Shown one piece after another: positions 17,825 through 28,295 of a stretch of DNA of 64,000 bases. Position numbers and translations under genes: made by a program. The stretch comes from Thalassobium sp. (GTDB lineage: Bacteria > Pseudomonadota > Gammaproteobacteria > Pseudomonadales > Oceanobacteraceae): NCBI GenBank assembly GCA_002733205.1, contig NVUW01000003.1:248001-312000 (forward strand), in the 5' to 3' direction. Numbering within the stretch: position 1 is the stretch's first letter; each line of letters begins with the position of its first letter. A model generated the notes under the pieces. That model searched no databases and was not told where the DNA came from. It saw only the letters and a list, made by a program, of their open reading frames with translations.

Positions 17825-18319
17825 TCAGGCCAGTGCCAGCTCGCTCAATTCCACAAGCAATTCGCTCTGCTGGCCCAGCAGAGAAAGTAAGATTACCGCT
17901 CTCTCTGCACCATCATACTCTTGGAAGATGGCTTCATAGTGTTTAAAGGGTCCACTGCTTAATGCAACTCTTTGCCCTTTTGTATATAGGGCATCATTTT
18001 CATTGCAAGCCGTACGTCGCTGCAAGTCATCAACCAGTAAAGTGTTTACAACGGCAGGTTGCGATCCGAAATACAGCAAACCACGCGCGCCCAGCGTTGA
18101 GCGCACTTTGCTGAGAAGTGGATTTTCCGGGACTGATTTCAGAAAGAGATATCCAGGAAACAGCGCCTCCTGACGAAGCACCCGTTTGCCTTGCATAACA
18201 CATTCGCGTTGAAAAAGAGGTAAAAAGACATGCGCCCCCTGCTGCTCAAGATGCTCCAGAGCCCGTTGTTCTTGCCGGGGCCGCGTCAGAACAACGTACC
18301 ATTGAGATACCACATCCAT
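17825..18319 (-). CDS. rfaH: Transcription antiterminator RfaH (NusG paralogue)
   Basis: This 164-residue protein has an N-terminal NGN domain (SQWYVVLTRPRQEQRALEHL; then ALFPGYLFLKSVPE) and a short C-terminal domain with the remnants of a KOW fold (ALYTKGQRVALSSGPFKHYE). RfaH binds RNA polymerase at ops sites and suppresses Rho-dependent termination in long polysaccharide operons. It is shorter than NusG and lacks other NusG neighbours (secE, rplK). It lies 15 bases behind pyrF, so it is probably transcribed with pyrF, and directly ahead of the 17-kb polysaccharide cluster that it most likely controls. Confidence 0.88.
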   Translation of the reverse strand: MDVVSQWYVVLTRPRQEQRALEHLEQQGAHVFLPLFQRECVMQGKRVLRQEALFPGYLFLKSVPENPLLSKVRSTLGARGLLYFGSQPAVVNTLLVDDLQRRTACNENDALYTKGQRVALSSGPFKHYEAIFQEYDGAERAVILLSLLGQQSELLVELSELALA

Positions 18320-18334
18320 GTTATTCCGCAGGCC

Positions 18335-19072
18335 TCAGCTAAGGCTTGCCAGAATCTGCTCACAGGCAAGAGCAGGATCAGAGGCCTGAGTAATCGGCCG
18401 GCCAATTACCATATAATTAACTCCTGCATTCTGTGCCTGCAATGGCGTTAACACCCGGCGCTGATCACCTTGCTCAGTCCCTTCCGGGCGGATGCCTGGA
18501 GTGACCGTCAGAAATTTCGGACCACAGGCAGCGCGAATTAAAGCGACTTCCTGCGCAGAACAGACAACGCCATCAAGCCCGGATTGCTCCGTTAATGTTG
18601 CCAACCGTTCAACCTGTACCTGAGGATCAATATCCAAGCCGATATCGGCCAGGTCTGCACGCTCCATCGACGTCAGCACGGTGACACCGATCAGCAGTGG
18701 TCTATGAGATTTTTTCTCAATTTCATTGCGCGCCGCTTCCATCATACGCCGACCGCCAGAAGCATGGACATTCACCATCCATACACCTAATTCCGCGGCA
18801 GCACCGACGGCTTTAGCGCACGTATTGGGAATATCGTGGAATTTCAAATCCAGAAAAACATCAAAACCAAGATGATGCAGTGACTCTATGATCGCAGGGC
18901 CGGCAGCCGTAAAAAGTTCTTTACCAACTTTAACCCGACATTGTGCAGGGTTCAGCAGGCCAGCCATGGCCAAAGCCTGCTGCTGGTCCGGATAATCCAG
19001 CGCGACAACAACAGGCGAGCTGACAGCACAAGATGTATTTGCACGGTCAGAAGAGAGAGATTGCTTATTCAT
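18335..19072 (-). CDS. pyrF: Orotidine 5'-phosphate decarboxylase
   Basis: This 245-residue TIM-barrel enzyme makes UMP in the last step of de novo pyrimidine synthesis. Characteristic pieces are [14 protein letters not shown] at the N-terminus, the catalytic DxKxxD in [24 protein letters not shown], and the phosphate-binding TPGIRPEG and VIGRPITQA. The start overlaps lapB by 4 bases (ATGA). The ihfB-lapA-lapB-pyrF order is common in gammaproteobacteria. The N-terminal 20 residues before the first beta strand are slightly long but similar to E. coli PyrF. Confidence 0.96.
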   Translation of the reverse strand: MNKQSLSSDRANTSCAVSSPVVVALDYPDQQQALAMAGLLNPAQCRVKVGKELFTAAGPAIIESLHHLGFDVFLDLKFHDIPNTCAKAVGAAAELGVWMVNVHASGGRRMMEAARNEIEKKSHRPLLIGVTVLTSMERADLADIGLDIDPQVQVERLATLTEQSGLDGVVCSAQEVALIRAACGPKFLTVTPGIRPEGTEQGDQRRVLTPLQAQNAGVNYMVIGRPITQASDPALACEQILASLS

Positions 19073-20247
19073 AAATCGAGCTTCGCTTTTGGCAACTGCG
19101 GCACAAAAGAATTAATGGTCGACCAGTCCTTGCAGCTAGGACAGCGCCAGTGAAATTCTTTGGCCTTAAAACCACAATTTTTACAAACGAACTTAGGCTC
19201 GTTTTCAACAATGCGCCGCAGAATATCATACACAACCAGCAACTGCGACTTGTCGAGCTGCTGCTTATGACGCACCACTAATTCTACCAACGCAAAAAAA
19301 CCCAGGTTAGATGGTTGCGCTGCCAACTCGGACAACAGTGTCGTCATTGCCGGTACGATCCCCTGCATTTCGACTTCGCATTCGGCCTTAGCAACCAAAG
19401 CGGGAACGTACTGGCTGGTATGCCATTGCTTCGCCAAGTGGGCAACCAACCCGGAGCCATCATCGACATGTTGAAAAGAATCAACCATGCGCTCCAGCAC
19501 CATAACAATCGCCTGACTATCAACATCCACCGCTTTTAAATAACAGCGAATAGCTTCGCGGGGCTCTTTCTGGCCATACGCCATATCGCCCTGAACCACA
19601 AAGGCCCGTGCGCAGCGGCTATCAATTTTCAGGGCCTGGCGGCAGAACTGTTGCGTCTCCAGGTAATCACCACGGGCCGAAGCGCTCTCTGCTAACTCAC
19701 ACACAGCATGTGCAATGCGTTTATTGAGTGATGCACTGCCAGCAAGTTTCTTCTCCCGATACAAATCGAAAATACGCTGCCATTCCCCTTCCTCTTCATA
19801 CAATTCAACAAGGTAACGAGACGCCTGCTCCTGAATGCGGCCACGCGCACCCAGCAATTCAACAAATAAACGCTCAGCACGATCCAGCAGACCGGCATAG
19901 GAATAATCGATGGCTAATTCCAGCTCCAGCAGCATCTGCGTATTACGGGAGAGATCGGTACGGGCGAACAATGCCTGGTGCAGATGAATGGCACGATCAG
20001 CCTCTCCCTTTTCACGCAGAGAGCGGCCCAGCTTGAGAAACAGATCGATGGCATCATCGTCTAACTGAGGGACATTAAGAAGTCGTTCAAGCGAGGCATC
20101 ATTAGCTTCCGCCAACAAAAATTCAACACTGGGAATCCAGTCAGGAGAAGACTCTTTTTTAACCTGGCGGGCAAATCGATAGCCGAGGGTCCAGCCGATG
20201 GCAATCCCCAACAGCAGCAGCACATAAACCAGTGCAGAATCCATCAT
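19069..20247 (-). CDS. lapB: Lipopolysaccharide assembly protein LapB (YciM)
   Basis: This 392-residue protein has one N-terminal membrane helix ([19 protein letters not shown]), a run of tetratricopeptide repeats over about residues 65-350, and a C-terminal rubredoxin-like metal site with two CxxC pairs (CKNCG and CPSCKDW). LapB works with FtsH and YejM to control LpxC stability and so LPS amount. It is paired with lapA as in E. coli and overlaps pyrF. Either of two adjacent ATG codons may be used. This LPS regulator stands close to the surface-polysaccharide locus. Confidence 0.95.
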   Translation of the reverse strand: MMDSALVYVLLLLGIAIGWTLGYRFARQVKKESSPDWIPSVEFLLAEANDASLERLLNVPQLDDDAIDLFLKLGRSLREKGEADRAIHLHQALFARTDLSRNTQMLLELELAIDYSYAGLLDRAERLFVELLGARGRIQEQASRYLVELYEEEGEWQRIFDLYREKKLAGSASLNKRIAHAVCELAESASARGDYLETQQFCRQALKIDSRCARAFVVQGDMAYGQKEPREAIRCYLKAVDVDSQAIVMVLERMVDSFQHVDDGSGLVAHLAKQWHTSQYVPALVAKAECEVEMQGIVPAMTTLLSELAAQPSNLGFFALVELVVRHKQQLDKSQLLVVYDILRRIVENEPKFVCKNCGFKAKEFHWRCPSCKDWSTINSFVPQLPKAKLDL

Positions 20248-20253
20248 AGGTGC

Positions 20254-20535
20254 CTACGGCAGTTTATTCAGGCGTTGTTTAGTGTCTGCAAGCTCTTTCC
20301 GCAACTGTCGCAGCTGCAGTTTTTGCCGGGCATTAATGACGATACCACTTAACAGACCAGCCACCGCCCCAAGCAACAATACTACGCCCATCCAAAGGGA
20401 TACCGGCATGGCAATTGGCGAGCCAATCAAAAAATTTAACTCAACCAGCAAGCTGTTTTGCGCAGCAAACGCGAGCGTATAGGCCAAAACGGCAATAAAA
20501 AGCACGACACTCAGGCCTACTTTCAGCGTTTTCAT
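20254..20535 (-). CDS. lapA: LapA (YciS) inner membrane protein
   Basis: This 93-residue protein has two hydrophobic helices (about residues 5-24 and 43-66) with NSLLVELNFLIGSPIAMPVSLWMG between them, the LapA-domain signature, followed by a basic coiled-coil tail (QKLQLRQLRKELADTKQRLNKL). LapA is an LPS assembly factor acting with LapB. It lies six bases before lapB and 26 bases after ihfB on the same strand, as in E. coli and Pseudomonas. Confidence 0.92.
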   Translation of the reverse strand: MKTLKVGLSVVLFIAVLAYTLAFAAQNSLLVELNFLIGSPIAMPVSLWMGVVLLLGAVAGLLSGIVINARQKLQLRQLRKELADTKQRLNKLP

Positions 20536-20561
20536 AGCATCGACTCCATATACCGGGATAA

Positions 20562-20855
20562 TTAATCATCTTCCGGACTGTCATTCACCTGATCACGCAG
20601 CTCTTTGCCGGGCTTAAAGTGAGGAACAAACTTCCCTTTAAGATCGACCGTCTCTCCGGTTTTAGGATTACGACCCATCCGCGGGGCACGATAATGCAGC
20701 GAAAAACTGCCGAAACCGCGAATCTCAATGCGATCCCCCGATGACAGAGTCTGCGACATGTGATCAAGCAAGGTCTTCACCGCCAGCTCTACGTCTTTCG
20801 ACGACAACTGCGGCTGTCGGGTTACGATTTTTTCTATCAGCTCAGATTTTGTCAT
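20562..20855 (-). CDS. ihfB: Integration host factor beta subunit
   Basis: This 97-residue DNA-bending protein of the HU/IHF family starts [17 protein letters not shown] and has the beta-arm [20 protein letters not shown], with the intercalating Pro in RNPKTGE. The acidic C-terminus (VNDSPEDD) is common in IhfB. I use ATG at 20855, which has an excellent GGAGGGAAAAGCC leader; an upstream open extension to 20906 covers the promoter and does not match the family. It follows rpsA after a terminator, in the usual rpsA-ihfB order. Confidence 0.96.
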   Translation of the reverse strand: MTKSELIEKIVTRQPQLSSKDVELAVKTLLDHMSQTLSSGDRIEIRGFGSFSLHYRAPRMGRNPKTGETVDLKGKFVPHFKPGKELRDQVNDSPEDD

Positions 20856-20901
20856 GGCTTTTCCCTCCTTGAGAACGAAGCATGGCAATAAACCTAGCCA
20901 A

Positions 20902-20930
20902 ATCATGCAGTTAGCTCAACCCTTTTGCAA
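20902..20930 (-). promoter_or_regulatory. Candidate sigma-70 promoter for ihfB
   Basis: On the minus strand TTGCAA is followed after 17 bases by CATGAT, preceded by TGC (extended -10). Each hexamer matches the consensus at four of six positions. It lies about 47 bases before the ihfB ATG and downstream of the rpsA terminator, so ihfB-lapA-lapB-pyrF-rfaH can be expressed apart from rpsA. Confidence 0.4.
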
Positions 20931-21130
20931 GTGTTGATTGTTTGTACAACGGATTTCCATTCATCCCGACCCAAATCTGTAACAAAGCACCGGAAAACCA
21001 CCAGAAGAGGCCGAATTGCATAAGGAAAACCCCACAAATCCACCTTTTTGCTGCTCAGTGCAAAGCAGCGCTAAAAGGAGACGCCCGCTCTGGCAAGCAG
21101 CAACCAGAACCGGGAACAAATTCGAGGCAT
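20931..21130. other. Non-coding spacer between rpsA and ihfB
   Basis: The 325-base gap between ihfB and rpsA contains the rpsA terminator at its right end and the candidate ihfB promoter at its left end. The roughly 200 bases in between have no convincing open reading frame or clear RNA structure. IHF autoregulation of ihfB is known in E. coli, but I cannot place a convincing IHF site here. Confidence 0.5.
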
Positions 21131-21156
21131 AAAAAAACCCGCCGAAGCGGGTTTTT
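21131..21156 (-). terminator. Intrinsic terminator after rpsA
   Basis: On the minus strand the stem CCCGC-TTCG-GCGGG is preceded by AAAAA and followed by seven T residues, 25 bases after the rpsA stop. The UUCG tetraloop makes it especially stable. Confidence 0.92.
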
Positions 21157-21180
21157 CAGATCAACTTAACTCAGCAAGAC

Positions 21181-22869
21181 TTAGTCTTTCTGGTTCAGCT
21201 GCTCTTTGATCAGGTCACCAATAGTGGTAGGACCGGTCATTTCAGCATCGGCTTTAGCACGCTGTTCTTTCAGAGCCGCTTTGTCTTCAGCGCTGTCTTT
21301 CGCTTTCACGGACAGGCTGATGCCACGGTTCTTACGATCAACAGCAGTGATAACCGCTTCAACGCTATCGCCTTCGTTCAGTACGTTACGGGCGTCTTCT
21401 ACCTTGTCACGGCTGATGTCAGAGGCTTTCAGTACGCCTTCAACGCCAGGAGCGATTTCGATAACAGCCGCTTTCGCGTCAACAGAGATCACTTTACCGG
21501 TGATCAGAGTGCCCTTGTCGTTTTCAGCAACGTACTCAGAGAACGGATCGCTTTCCAGCTGCTTAACGCCCAGAGAGATACGCTCACGCTCAGGATCGAT
21601 AGACAGGATCACAGTTTCCAGTTCGTCGCCTTTCTTGTAGTTACGAACGGCTTCTTCGCCGCTGTCGTTCCAGGAAATGTCAGACAGGTGAACCAGACCG
21701 TCGATGCCGCCATCCAGACCGATAAAGATACCGAAGTCAGTGATGGACTTGATCTTACCGGAGATCTTGTCGCCTTTGTTGAACTTGGTACCGAACTCTT
21801 CCCATGGGTTCATGGTGCACTGCTTGATACCCAGGGAGATACGACGACGTTCTTCGTCGATGTCCAGAACCATAACTTCGATTTCGTCGCCAACCTGAAC
21901 CACTTTGCTTGGGTGGATGTTTTTGTTGGTCCAATCCATTTCGGATACGTGAACCAGACCTTCAACACCCTCTTCCAGCTCGGCGAAACAGCCGTAGTCA
22001 GTCAGGTTAGTTACGCGTGCTTTAACACGGGCGTGCTCTGGGTAACGCTCGTTGATGTTTACCCATGGATCATCACCCAGCTGCTTCAGACCCAGAGAAA
22101 CGCGGTTGCGCTCACGGTCGAACTTCAGCACTTTAACGTCGATTTCATCGCCAACAGCAACGATTTCGCTTGGGTGCTTGATGCGCTTCCACGCCATGTC
22201 AGTGATGTGCAGCAGGCCGTCAACACCGCCCAGATCTACGAATGCACCGTAGTCGGTCAGGTTCTTAACGATACCTTTAACAGACTGACCTTCCTGCAGG
22301 TTAGCCAGCAGTTCTTCACGTTCCTGGCTGTTAGCAGCTTCCAGAACGGCACGACGGGATACAACCACGTTGTTACGCTTGGCATCCAGCTTGATAACTT
22401 TGAATTCCAGCTCTTTGCCTTCCAGGTGCAGAGTGTCGCGTACCGGACGTACGTCAACCAGCGAACCTGGCAGGAAGGCACGGATGTTTTTCAGATCAAC
22501 AGTGAAGCCACCTTTGACTTTACCATTAATGATACCCATAACCATTTCATCAGCTTCGAAGGCTTTTTCCAGCTCAATCCAGCTTTCTGCGCGTTTCGCT
22601 TTTTCACGAGACAGGCGGGTTTCACCGAAACCATCTTCAACGGCTTCCAGAGATACCTGAGTGGTGTCGCCGATAGCAACTTCCAGCTCGCCTTTTTCAT
22701 TCAGGAACTGGCTGCGTGGGATAACAGCTTCAGATTTCAGACCAGAGTTAACGGTAACCCAATCGCTGTCGATATCGACAACAGTACCGGTAACGATGGA
22801 GCCTGGCTGCATGTCCAGTTCTTTAAGGGATTCTTCAAATAATTCTGCAAAGCTTTCGCTCATGCTCAT
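21181..22869 (-). CDS. rpsA: 30S ribosomal protein S1
   Basis: This 562-residue protein has six S1 RNA-binding repeats, clearly seen as recurring motifs such as [39 protein letters not shown] and [20 protein letters not shown]. It starts (MS)[16 protein letters not shown], close to E. coli S1; the ATG at 22863 is equally possible. S1 unwinds and recruits mRNA to the 30S subunit. As in other bacteria there is no strong Shine-Dalgarno sequence before the ATG, which fits S1 autoregulation. It follows cmk after a 162-base leader, the classical cmk-rpsA order. Confidence 0.98.
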   Translation of the reverse strand: MSMSESFAELFEESLKELDMQPGSIVTGTVVDIDSDWVTVNSGLKSEAVIPRSQFLNEKGELEVAIGDTTQVSLEAVEDGFGETRLSREKAKRAESWIELEKAFEADEMVMGIINGKVKGGFTVDLKNIRAFLPGSLVDVRPVRDTLHLEGKELEFKVIKLDAKRNNVVVSRRAVLEAANSQEREELLANLQEGQSVKGIVKNLTDYGAFVDLGGVDGLLHITDMAWKRIKHPSEIVAVGDEIDVKVLKFDRERNRVSLGLKQLGDDPWVNINERYPEHARVKARVTNLTDYGCFAELEEGVEGLVHVSEMDWTNKNIHPSKVVQVGDEIEVMVLDIDEERRRISLGIKQCTMNPWEEFGTKFNKGDKISGKIKSITDFGIFIGLDGGIDGLVHLSDISWNDSGEEAVRNYKKGDELETVILSIDPERERISLGVKQLESDPFSEYVAENDKGTLITGKVISVDAKAAVIEIAPGVEGVLKASDISRDKVEDARNVLNEGDSVEAVITAVDRKNRGISLSVKAKDSAEDKAALKEQRAKADAEMTGPTTIGDLIKEQLNQKD

Positions 22870-23031
22870 GAGTATGTACCTATCTCGTTAAGGCGTGCTT
22901 CCGTGGGGTAATTAATGGAAGACAACGCGTACCAAATGGCCAGACATTCGGGGTTAGTCAAACATAAAAACAGGTGCGTTTTCTCATGTTCCCGCCTTGG
23001 GGAAAGAGCCGGCTAACGCACCGGTTTCATC

Positions 23032-23715
23032 TCAGATCAGTCCAGTAGTACGGACAAGATTCATTACCTGATCGCATACTTCCTCAATGCTCATTGAGGT
23101 GCTGTCGATCAGTACAGCATCTTGCGCGGGCTTCAATGGGGCGACAGATCGGTTACTGTCACGCTCATCGCGAGCTCGGATGTCTTCGATAAGGGCGGGT
23201 AAACTAGCACTAAATCCTTTTTCAAGCAACTGCTTGTAACGGCGTTGTCCACGTTCTTCAGCACTGGCGGTGAGGAATACCTTGACCGGTGCATCAGGGA
23301 AAACCACGGTACCCATATCACGGCCGTCAGCAATAACGCCGGGCGCAGTGCGGAAATCACGCTGACGCTGCAACAGTGCATCGCGCACTGCCGGTAACGC
23401 CGCCACTTGCGATGCCAGACTGCCGACTTCTTCAGTACGGATTGAATCGGTGACATCATCCCCTTCGAGAATGACGCGCACTCCCACCGGGGTCGGCTCA
23501 AAACGCACATCGAGGTCTGCGGCGACAACCGCCACAGCCGTTTCATCATCCAGAGCCAGACCTTTACGGCTCGCCGCCAGACCCGTAATGCGATACAACG
23601 CACCACTGTCGAGCAACTGCCAGTTCAGTGTCTGCGCCAAACGCGCGCACACCGTACCTTTACCGGCACCGGATGGGCCATCAATAGTAATGACAGGGGC
23701 AGAAAAAGCGTTCAT
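23032..23715 (-). CDS. cmk: Cytidylate kinase
   Basis: This 227-residue nucleoside monophosphate kinase has the P-loop [10 protein letters not shown] (residues 13-22), the YR-x-G substrate segment LYRITGLAA, and [19 protein letters not shown] with CMP-binding residues. It phosphorylates CMP and dCMP. It follows the tyrA-aroA fusion by 11 bases, so it is probably in the serC-pheA-hisC-tyrA/aroA unit, and it precedes rpsA. Length and motifs are normal for the family. Confidence 0.96.
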   Translation of the reverse strand: MNAFSAPVITIDGPSGAGKGTVCARLAQTLNWQLLDSGALYRITGLAASRKGLALDDETAVAVVAADLDVRFEPTPVGVRVILEGDDVTDSIRTEEVGSLASQVAALPAVRDALLQRQRDFRTAPGVIADGRDMGTVVFPDAPVKVFLTASAEERGQRRYKQLLEKGFSASLPALIEDIRARDERDSNRSVAPLKPAQDAVLIDSTSMSIEEVCDQVMNLVRTTGLI

Positions 23716-23726
23716 TCGATTTCCTT

Positions 23727-25985
23727 TTACTCAGCGGGCTTGCTGGTCACATCCAGTTGCAGGCCGGCATTATTGGCCAGACCGACAAAATCCGGGAATG
23801 AGGTTGCTACGTTGGCGCAATCCAGCACGATAATCGGCTCAGCGGCGCGCACAGAAGCAATGGCAAAACTCATGGCAATACGGTGATCATGATGGGTAAC
23901 AATTTCGCCACCACCAAATACAGCCGCGCCCATTCCCTGACCACCTTTACCCTGAATCACAGCGCCGTCTTCGGTGCCCCTGGCATCCACACCTAACGTG
24001 ACCAGACCATCCACCATGGCCTGAATACGATCGCTTTCTTTTACCCGCAGCTCTTCTGCACCGGTCAGGATGGTTTCACCTTCAGCACAGGCGGCGGCAA
24101 TAAACAGGGCCGGGAATTCATCAATGGCCAGTGGCACCTGGTCTTCCGGAATATGAATACCTTTTAACTGCGCACTGCGGATGCGGATATCCGCCACTGG
24201 CTCACCGCCCACTTCGCGTTCGTTCAGCACCTCAATATTGCCGCCCATAGCGCGCAGAATATTAATGACACCGATACGGGTCGGGTTAATACCCACGTGC
24301 TCAAGGGTAATGTCAGAGTCCGGTGCAATACTCGCGGCCACCATAAAGAAAGCTGCGGAAGAAATATCGGCTGGTACATCAATGCTGGTTGCGGTCAGCT
24401 TACCGCCGGACTGCAGCGTTACTGTGCTGCCATCGACCTGTACGTCATAGCCAAAGCCTTTCAGCATACGCTCGGTATGATCGCGGGTTGGCGCAGGCTC
24501 AGTCACCGAGGTTTCGCCTTCAGCGTACAGACCGGCCAGCAGCACACAGCTTTTTACCTGAGCACTGGCCATCGGCAGATCGTAGTGAATGCCTTTCAGC
24601 TTGCCGGCACCAAATACTTTGATTGGCGGACGACCGGCTTCGGCGGTTTCCACCACAGCACCCATCAGCTTCAGCGGATCGGCCACGCGCCCCATCGGGC
24701 GTTTGGACAAGGATTCATCACCGCTCATTTCGACATCAAAGCTCTGCCCTGCCATCAAACCGGCGAGCAGACGCATGGACGTTCCGGAATTACCTAAATA
24801 CAGCGCATTCGGCGGCGTTTGCAGACCATGCAAACCAACACCATGAATGGTTACCCGGCCACGATGCGGCCCTTCAATCACCACGCCCATATCACGGAAT
24901 GCCTGCAGCGTGGCAAGGCTGTCTTCACCTTCAAGAAAACCACTGACCTCAGTCGTACCCTCAGCCAGAGAGCCCAGCATGATAGAGCGGTGGGAGATGG
25001 ATTTATCTCCGGGAACACGGAAACTGCCGCTCAGCGAACCGGCAGGTGAAGCAATATAAGTAACAGATGCGGTTTTCATAGGATCAACGTAGGCCCTGCG
25101 GGCGAGTATTTTGGAAAAATGGTCGCGCGCCACTTTAGCACGGGTCAACACGCCCATCACGGTGGTGGTGTCTTCCTGTTCGATCGCGCTGCGTAAAAAA
25201 TTCAGGTCATGCTGAAACAGATCCAGCGTTTTCAGAATCTGTTCTTTATTGGCGGAAAAAATATCCCGCCACATCACCGGGCTGCTGGCAGCAATGCGGG
25301 TAAAGTCGCGAAAGCCACCGGCTGCGTAGTTAAAGATTTCTTTGTTTTCATGGCTGTTGGCCAGCGTATCCACCAGTGAATATGCCAATAAATGCGGCAA
25401 ATGACTGGTCGCGGCCAACACTTCGTCATGATGGGCAACGGTCATGTGCTCGACATCCGCCTCAACCGCACACCAGGCTGCGCGCACCAGGCGCAACGCT
25501 GCTTTATCGGTATGTGCCTGTGGCGTGATGATCACTTTATGGCGCACATAAAGATTTTCATCTGCGGCACTTACGCCGCTGCGTTCTGAACCGGCAATCG
25601 GATGGCCCAGTACAAAGCGGTTAAAATCTGCGCCAAAAACCGCCTCAACATCACTGGCAACAGAGCCTTTAACCGAACCGACATCCGTCAGTACCGCGGT
25701 ATCACGGATGGCGGGCGCAATATCCTGCAACACTTGACGTACGGCCAGAATCGGCACCGATATAATAATCAGGTCAGCATCGCGCACCGCGTCCGTTATT
25801 TCGGTACTGAAATCGTCAATCAAGCCGATCTGCAGTGCTTGCTGCATCGAATCCAGATTACGGTCATAGCCATGCACTTCGCCGACGCAACCACGTACCC
25901 GCAAACCTTTCACCCAGGAGCAGCCAATCAACCCGAGGCCAATAACGGTCACCCGGGGAATAAACAGAGAATGCTTTTTGCTCAA
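23727..25985 (-). CDS. Fused prephenate dehydrogenase / EPSP synthase
   Basis: This 752-residue bifunctional protein joins TyrA and AroA. Residues 1 to about 290 form the dehydrogenase, with the NAD motif [16 protein letters not shown] and [12 protein letters not shown], and make 4-hydroxyphenylpyruvate from prephenate. Residues from about 313 form the 5-enolpyruvylshikimate-3-phosphate synthase, with [32 protein letters not shown] and RVKESDRI, and make EPSP. The fusion is characteristic of Pseudomonas and relatives. It overlaps hisC by 4 bases. GNSGTSMR differs slightly from the GNAGTAMR of glyphosate-sensitive AroA; I draw no phenotype from that. Confidence 0.97.
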   Translation of the reverse strand: MSKKHSLFIPRVTVIGLGLIGCSWVKGLRVRGCVGEVHGYDRNLDSMQQALQIGLIDDFSTEITDAVRDADLIIISVPILAVRQVLQDIAPAIRDTAVLTDVGSVKGSVASDVEAVFGADFNRFVLGHPIAGSERSGVSAADENLYVRHKVIITPQAHTDKAALRLVRAAWCAVEADVEHMTVAHHDEVLAATSHLPHLLAYSLVDTLANSHENKEIFNYAAGGFRDFTRIAASSPVMWRDIFSANKEQILKTLDLFQHDLNFLRSAIEQEDTTTVMGVLTRAKVARDHFSKILARRAYVDPMKTASVTYIASPAGSLSGSFRVPGDKSISHRSIMLGSLAEGTTEVSGFLEGEDSLATLQAFRDMGVVIEGPHRGRVTIHGVGLHGLQTPPNALYLGNSGTSMRLLAGLMAGQSFDVEMSGDESLSKRPMGRVADPLKLMGAVVETAEAGRPPIKVFGAGKLKGIHYDLPMASAQVKSCVLLAGLYAEGETSVTEPAPTRDHTERMLKGFGYDVQVDGSTVTLQSGGKLTATSIDVPADISSAAFFMVAASIAPDSDITLEHVGINPTRIGVINILRAMGGNIEVLNEREVGGEPVADIRIRSAQLKGIHIPEDQVPLAIDEFPALFIAAACAEGETILTGAEELRVKESDRIQAMVDGLVTLGVDARGTEDGAVIQGKGGQGMGAAVFGGGEIVTHHDHRIAMSFAIASVRAAEPIIVLDCANVATSFPDFVGLANNAGLQLDVTSKPAE

Positions 25986-27109
25986 GACAACACCGCAGTC
26001 AGGGCATAAATAAAGGCCGTGTTTTCCGCCTCGGTACCGATCGAAACGCGCAGATATTCCGGCATTTCGTAATTAGCAACCGGACGAACAATGACACCCC
26101 TGGCCAGCAGTTTTTTATACACCTCCATGGCATTCACCCCATCCGGAACGCGGAAGGCAACAAAATTTCCAACCGATGGAATAAAGCTCAGACCTAATGC
26201 CTCAAAGGCTGCTGTCAGTTGCTGCATTCCGGCATTATTAATGGCGATACTCTGCGCGACATAATCGTCATCCGTTAATGCGGCTGTCGCGGCCGCCAGA
26301 GCAAAAGAGTCAACATTAAATGGCGGACGAACGCGGTTAAGCAGATCTGCCAGCTCAGGACTGGAAACGCCATAACCCACGCGCAAAGAGGCCAGACCAT
26401 AGGCTTTGGAAAACGTACGTGTGATCACCAGATTCGGATAGTGGGGTAATAACTCAATGCCATCCGGAAAATCGGCTTCATTAACGTATTCGAAATAGGC
26501 TTCGTCCAGCAGCACCAGGACATTTTCCGGCACTTGATCGAGAAAATTCACCAGTTCGGTTTTGCCCAGCCAGGTACCGGTTGGGTTATTCGGATTGGTA
26601 ATGAACACGATACGGGTTTTTTCCGTAATGGCAGCCAACATGGCGTCTAAATCGTGACCGTAATTTTTCGCCGGTGCCGCAATACAGTGAGCACCGACCA
26701 TGCGGGCCACCAGACCATAAATCGCAAATGCGTGTTGAGACACCACCACGTCATCGCCGTCGTTAACAAAAACGCGGGTAATAAAATCGAGAATATCGCT
26801 TGAGCCATTGCCCAGAGTAATTTGCTCCGGTCCGATGTTATAAGCGTCAGTGCTCAGTTTATCGCACAGGGCTTTTTTCAATTCAAAGCCAGCACCATCA
26901 GGATAGCGGGTGAGGTCTGCCAGTTCCGCCTGAATCGCCGCCAGCGCTTTCGGGCTTGGGCCCAGCGGGTTTTCATTACTGGCGAGCTTAACAATGTCGG
27001 CTTCTTTCAGGCCGAGCTCGCGCGCCAGTTCATCAATAGGTTTACCCGGCTGATAGGGCATCAGGCCACGAACGCCTTCCACTGCCAGCTGCTGAAAATC
27101 GACTGCCAT
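25982..27109 (-). CDS. hisC: Histidinol-phosphate / aromatic aminotransferase
   Basis: This 375-residue PLP enzyme of aminotransferase class I/II has the signature LASNENPLGPSPKAL, NPNNPTGTW, VLLDEAYFEYV and the PLP lysine in TRTFSKAYGLASLRVGYG. It is annotated as HisC, but the position between pheA and tyrA-aroA suggests that this copy also or mainly transaminates phenylpyruvate and hydroxyphenylpyruvate (the HisC2/HisHb type in Pseudomonas). No other his genes are near. It is 42 bases behind pheA and overlaps tyrA-aroA by 4 bases. Confidence 0.93.
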   Translation of the reverse strand: MAVDFQQLAVEGVRGLMPYQPGKPIDELARELGLKEADIVKLASNENPLGPSPKALAAIQAELADLTRYPDGAGFELKKALCDKLSTDAYNIGPEQITLGNGSSDILDFITRVFVNDGDDVVVSQHAFAIYGLVARMVGAHCIAAPAKNYGHDLDAMLAAITEKTRIVFITNPNNPTGTWLGKTELVNFLDQVPENVLVLLDEAYFEYVNEADFPDGIELLPHYPNLVITRTFSKAYGLASLRVGYGVSSPELADLLNRVRPPFNVDSFALAAATAALTDDDYVAQSIAINNAGMQQLTAAFEALGLSFIPSVGNFVAFRVPDGVNAMEVYKKLLARGVIVRPVANYEMPEYLRVSIGTEAENTAFIYALTAVLS

Positions 27110-27151
27110 AGTGCCTGCCTTACAATGCGTTAATAGGGAAGAAAAGCCGGC

Positions 27152-28243
27152 TCAGAGCACGGCTTTCGGATAGGAACCCAGCCATTTGAAATCCAGCGCG
27201 ACATCGCGCAGATCATCAATTAACGGCGCGATGCTGGCGTCGTGGCGGTGACCTTCAAAATCGATAAAAAATACGTAATTCCAGGTACCGCTGCGTGCCG
27301 GACGGGTTTCAATCCGGGTCAGGCTGATACCGGCCTTATGAAACGGCTCCAGTACCTGATACAGCGCACCGGGCTGGTTGCGGCTGGATACCAGCACCGA
27401 GGTTTTATCATCACCACTCGGCGTGGTTGCCTGACGGCCAATAATCAGGAAGCGCGTGGTGTTATCCGGACGGTCTTCAATATTGGCCGCCTGAATCCGG
27501 AGCTGATACAACTCCGCCGCCGCTTCACTGGCGATGGCCGCCGCATTGGCTTCTTTGCTGGCGCGACGAGCCGCTTCGGCATTGGAACTGACCGCAATGC
27601 GCTCAACATTAGGGTAATTCTGATCCAGCCAGCGGCGGCACTGCCCCAGCGACTGGGCGTGGGAATAAATGCGCTCTACCGGCTCAGCACCTTCTTTTAC
27701 CAGCAGGTGATGATGAATGCGCAGCGTTACTTCGCCACAGATCTGCAGATTAGAATCGAAAAAGCTGTCCAGCGTATGCGTTACCACACCTTCGGTCGAG
27801 TTCTCAACCGGTACTACGCCATAGTTGGCAGCACCGCTTTCCACTTCACGGAATACATCGGCAATCGACACCTGACCGCGGCACTGCACCGCATGGCCAA
27901 AATGTTTCACCGCCGCTTGCTGGGTGAAGGTACCTTCCGGCCCCAAATAAGCCACCTGTAGCGGCTCTTCCAGCGCCAGACACTGCGACATAATTTCACG
28001 GAACAGACGCGCCATGGCCTCATCCGGCAACGGCCCCTGATTACGCTCCATCACTTTGCGCAACACCTGAGCTTCACGCTCAGGCCGGTAAAACACCACA
28101 AGCTCACCCGGCGATGCGTATTTCTGCTTAACCTCTGCCACCTGCTGAGCGCAGTGGGCACGCTGGTTAATCAGGTCCTGAATCTGCTGATCCAGTGAAT
28201 CAATCTGCTGACGCAGCTGATCCAGCTCTTGTGCTTCGCTCAT
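27152..28243 (-). CDS. pheA: Chorismate mutase / prephenate dehydratase (P-protein)
   Basis: This 363-residue bifunctional enzyme of phenylalanine synthesis has three parts. An AroQ-type chorismate mutase helix bundle (residues 1 to about 90) carries LDQQIQDLINQRAHCAQQVA. The prephenate dehydratase (about 95-270) includes VAYLGPEGTFTQQA and VPVENSTEGVV. The C-terminal ACT domain includes NQPGALYQVLEPF and LTRIETRPAR, which correspond to the GAL and ESRP phenylalanine-binding motifs for feedback inhibition. It stands between serC and hisC on the same strand. Confidence 0.97.
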   Translation of the reverse strand: MSEAQELDQLRQQIDSLDQQIQDLINQRAHCAQQVAEVKQKYASPGELVVFYRPEREAQVLRKVMERNQGPLPDEAMARLFREIMSQCLALEEPLQVAYLGPEGTFTQQAAVKHFGHAVQCRGQVSIADVFREVESGAANYGVVPVENSTEGVVTHTLDSFFDSNLQICGEVTLRIHHHLLVKEGAEPVERIYSHAQSLGQCRRWLDQNYPNVERIAVSSNAEAARRASKEANAAAIASEAAAELYQLRIQAANIEDRPDNTTRFLIIGRQATTPSGDDKTSVLVSSRNQPGALYQVLEPFHKAGISLTRIETRPARSGTWNYVFFIDFEGHRHDASIAPLIDDLRDVALDFKWLGSYPKAVL

Positions 28244-28295
28244 AGTGTTCTGCCGTTTTCTGTCTGTTTAGCCATGATCTGCAAGCCAGCGTTAC

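Noticed and set aside
21688-22842. 384-residue open frame on the plus strand
   Set aside because: It is exactly antisense to rpsA, a highly biased gene; the repeats of S1 keep the opposite frame open. No ribosome-binding site or family match.
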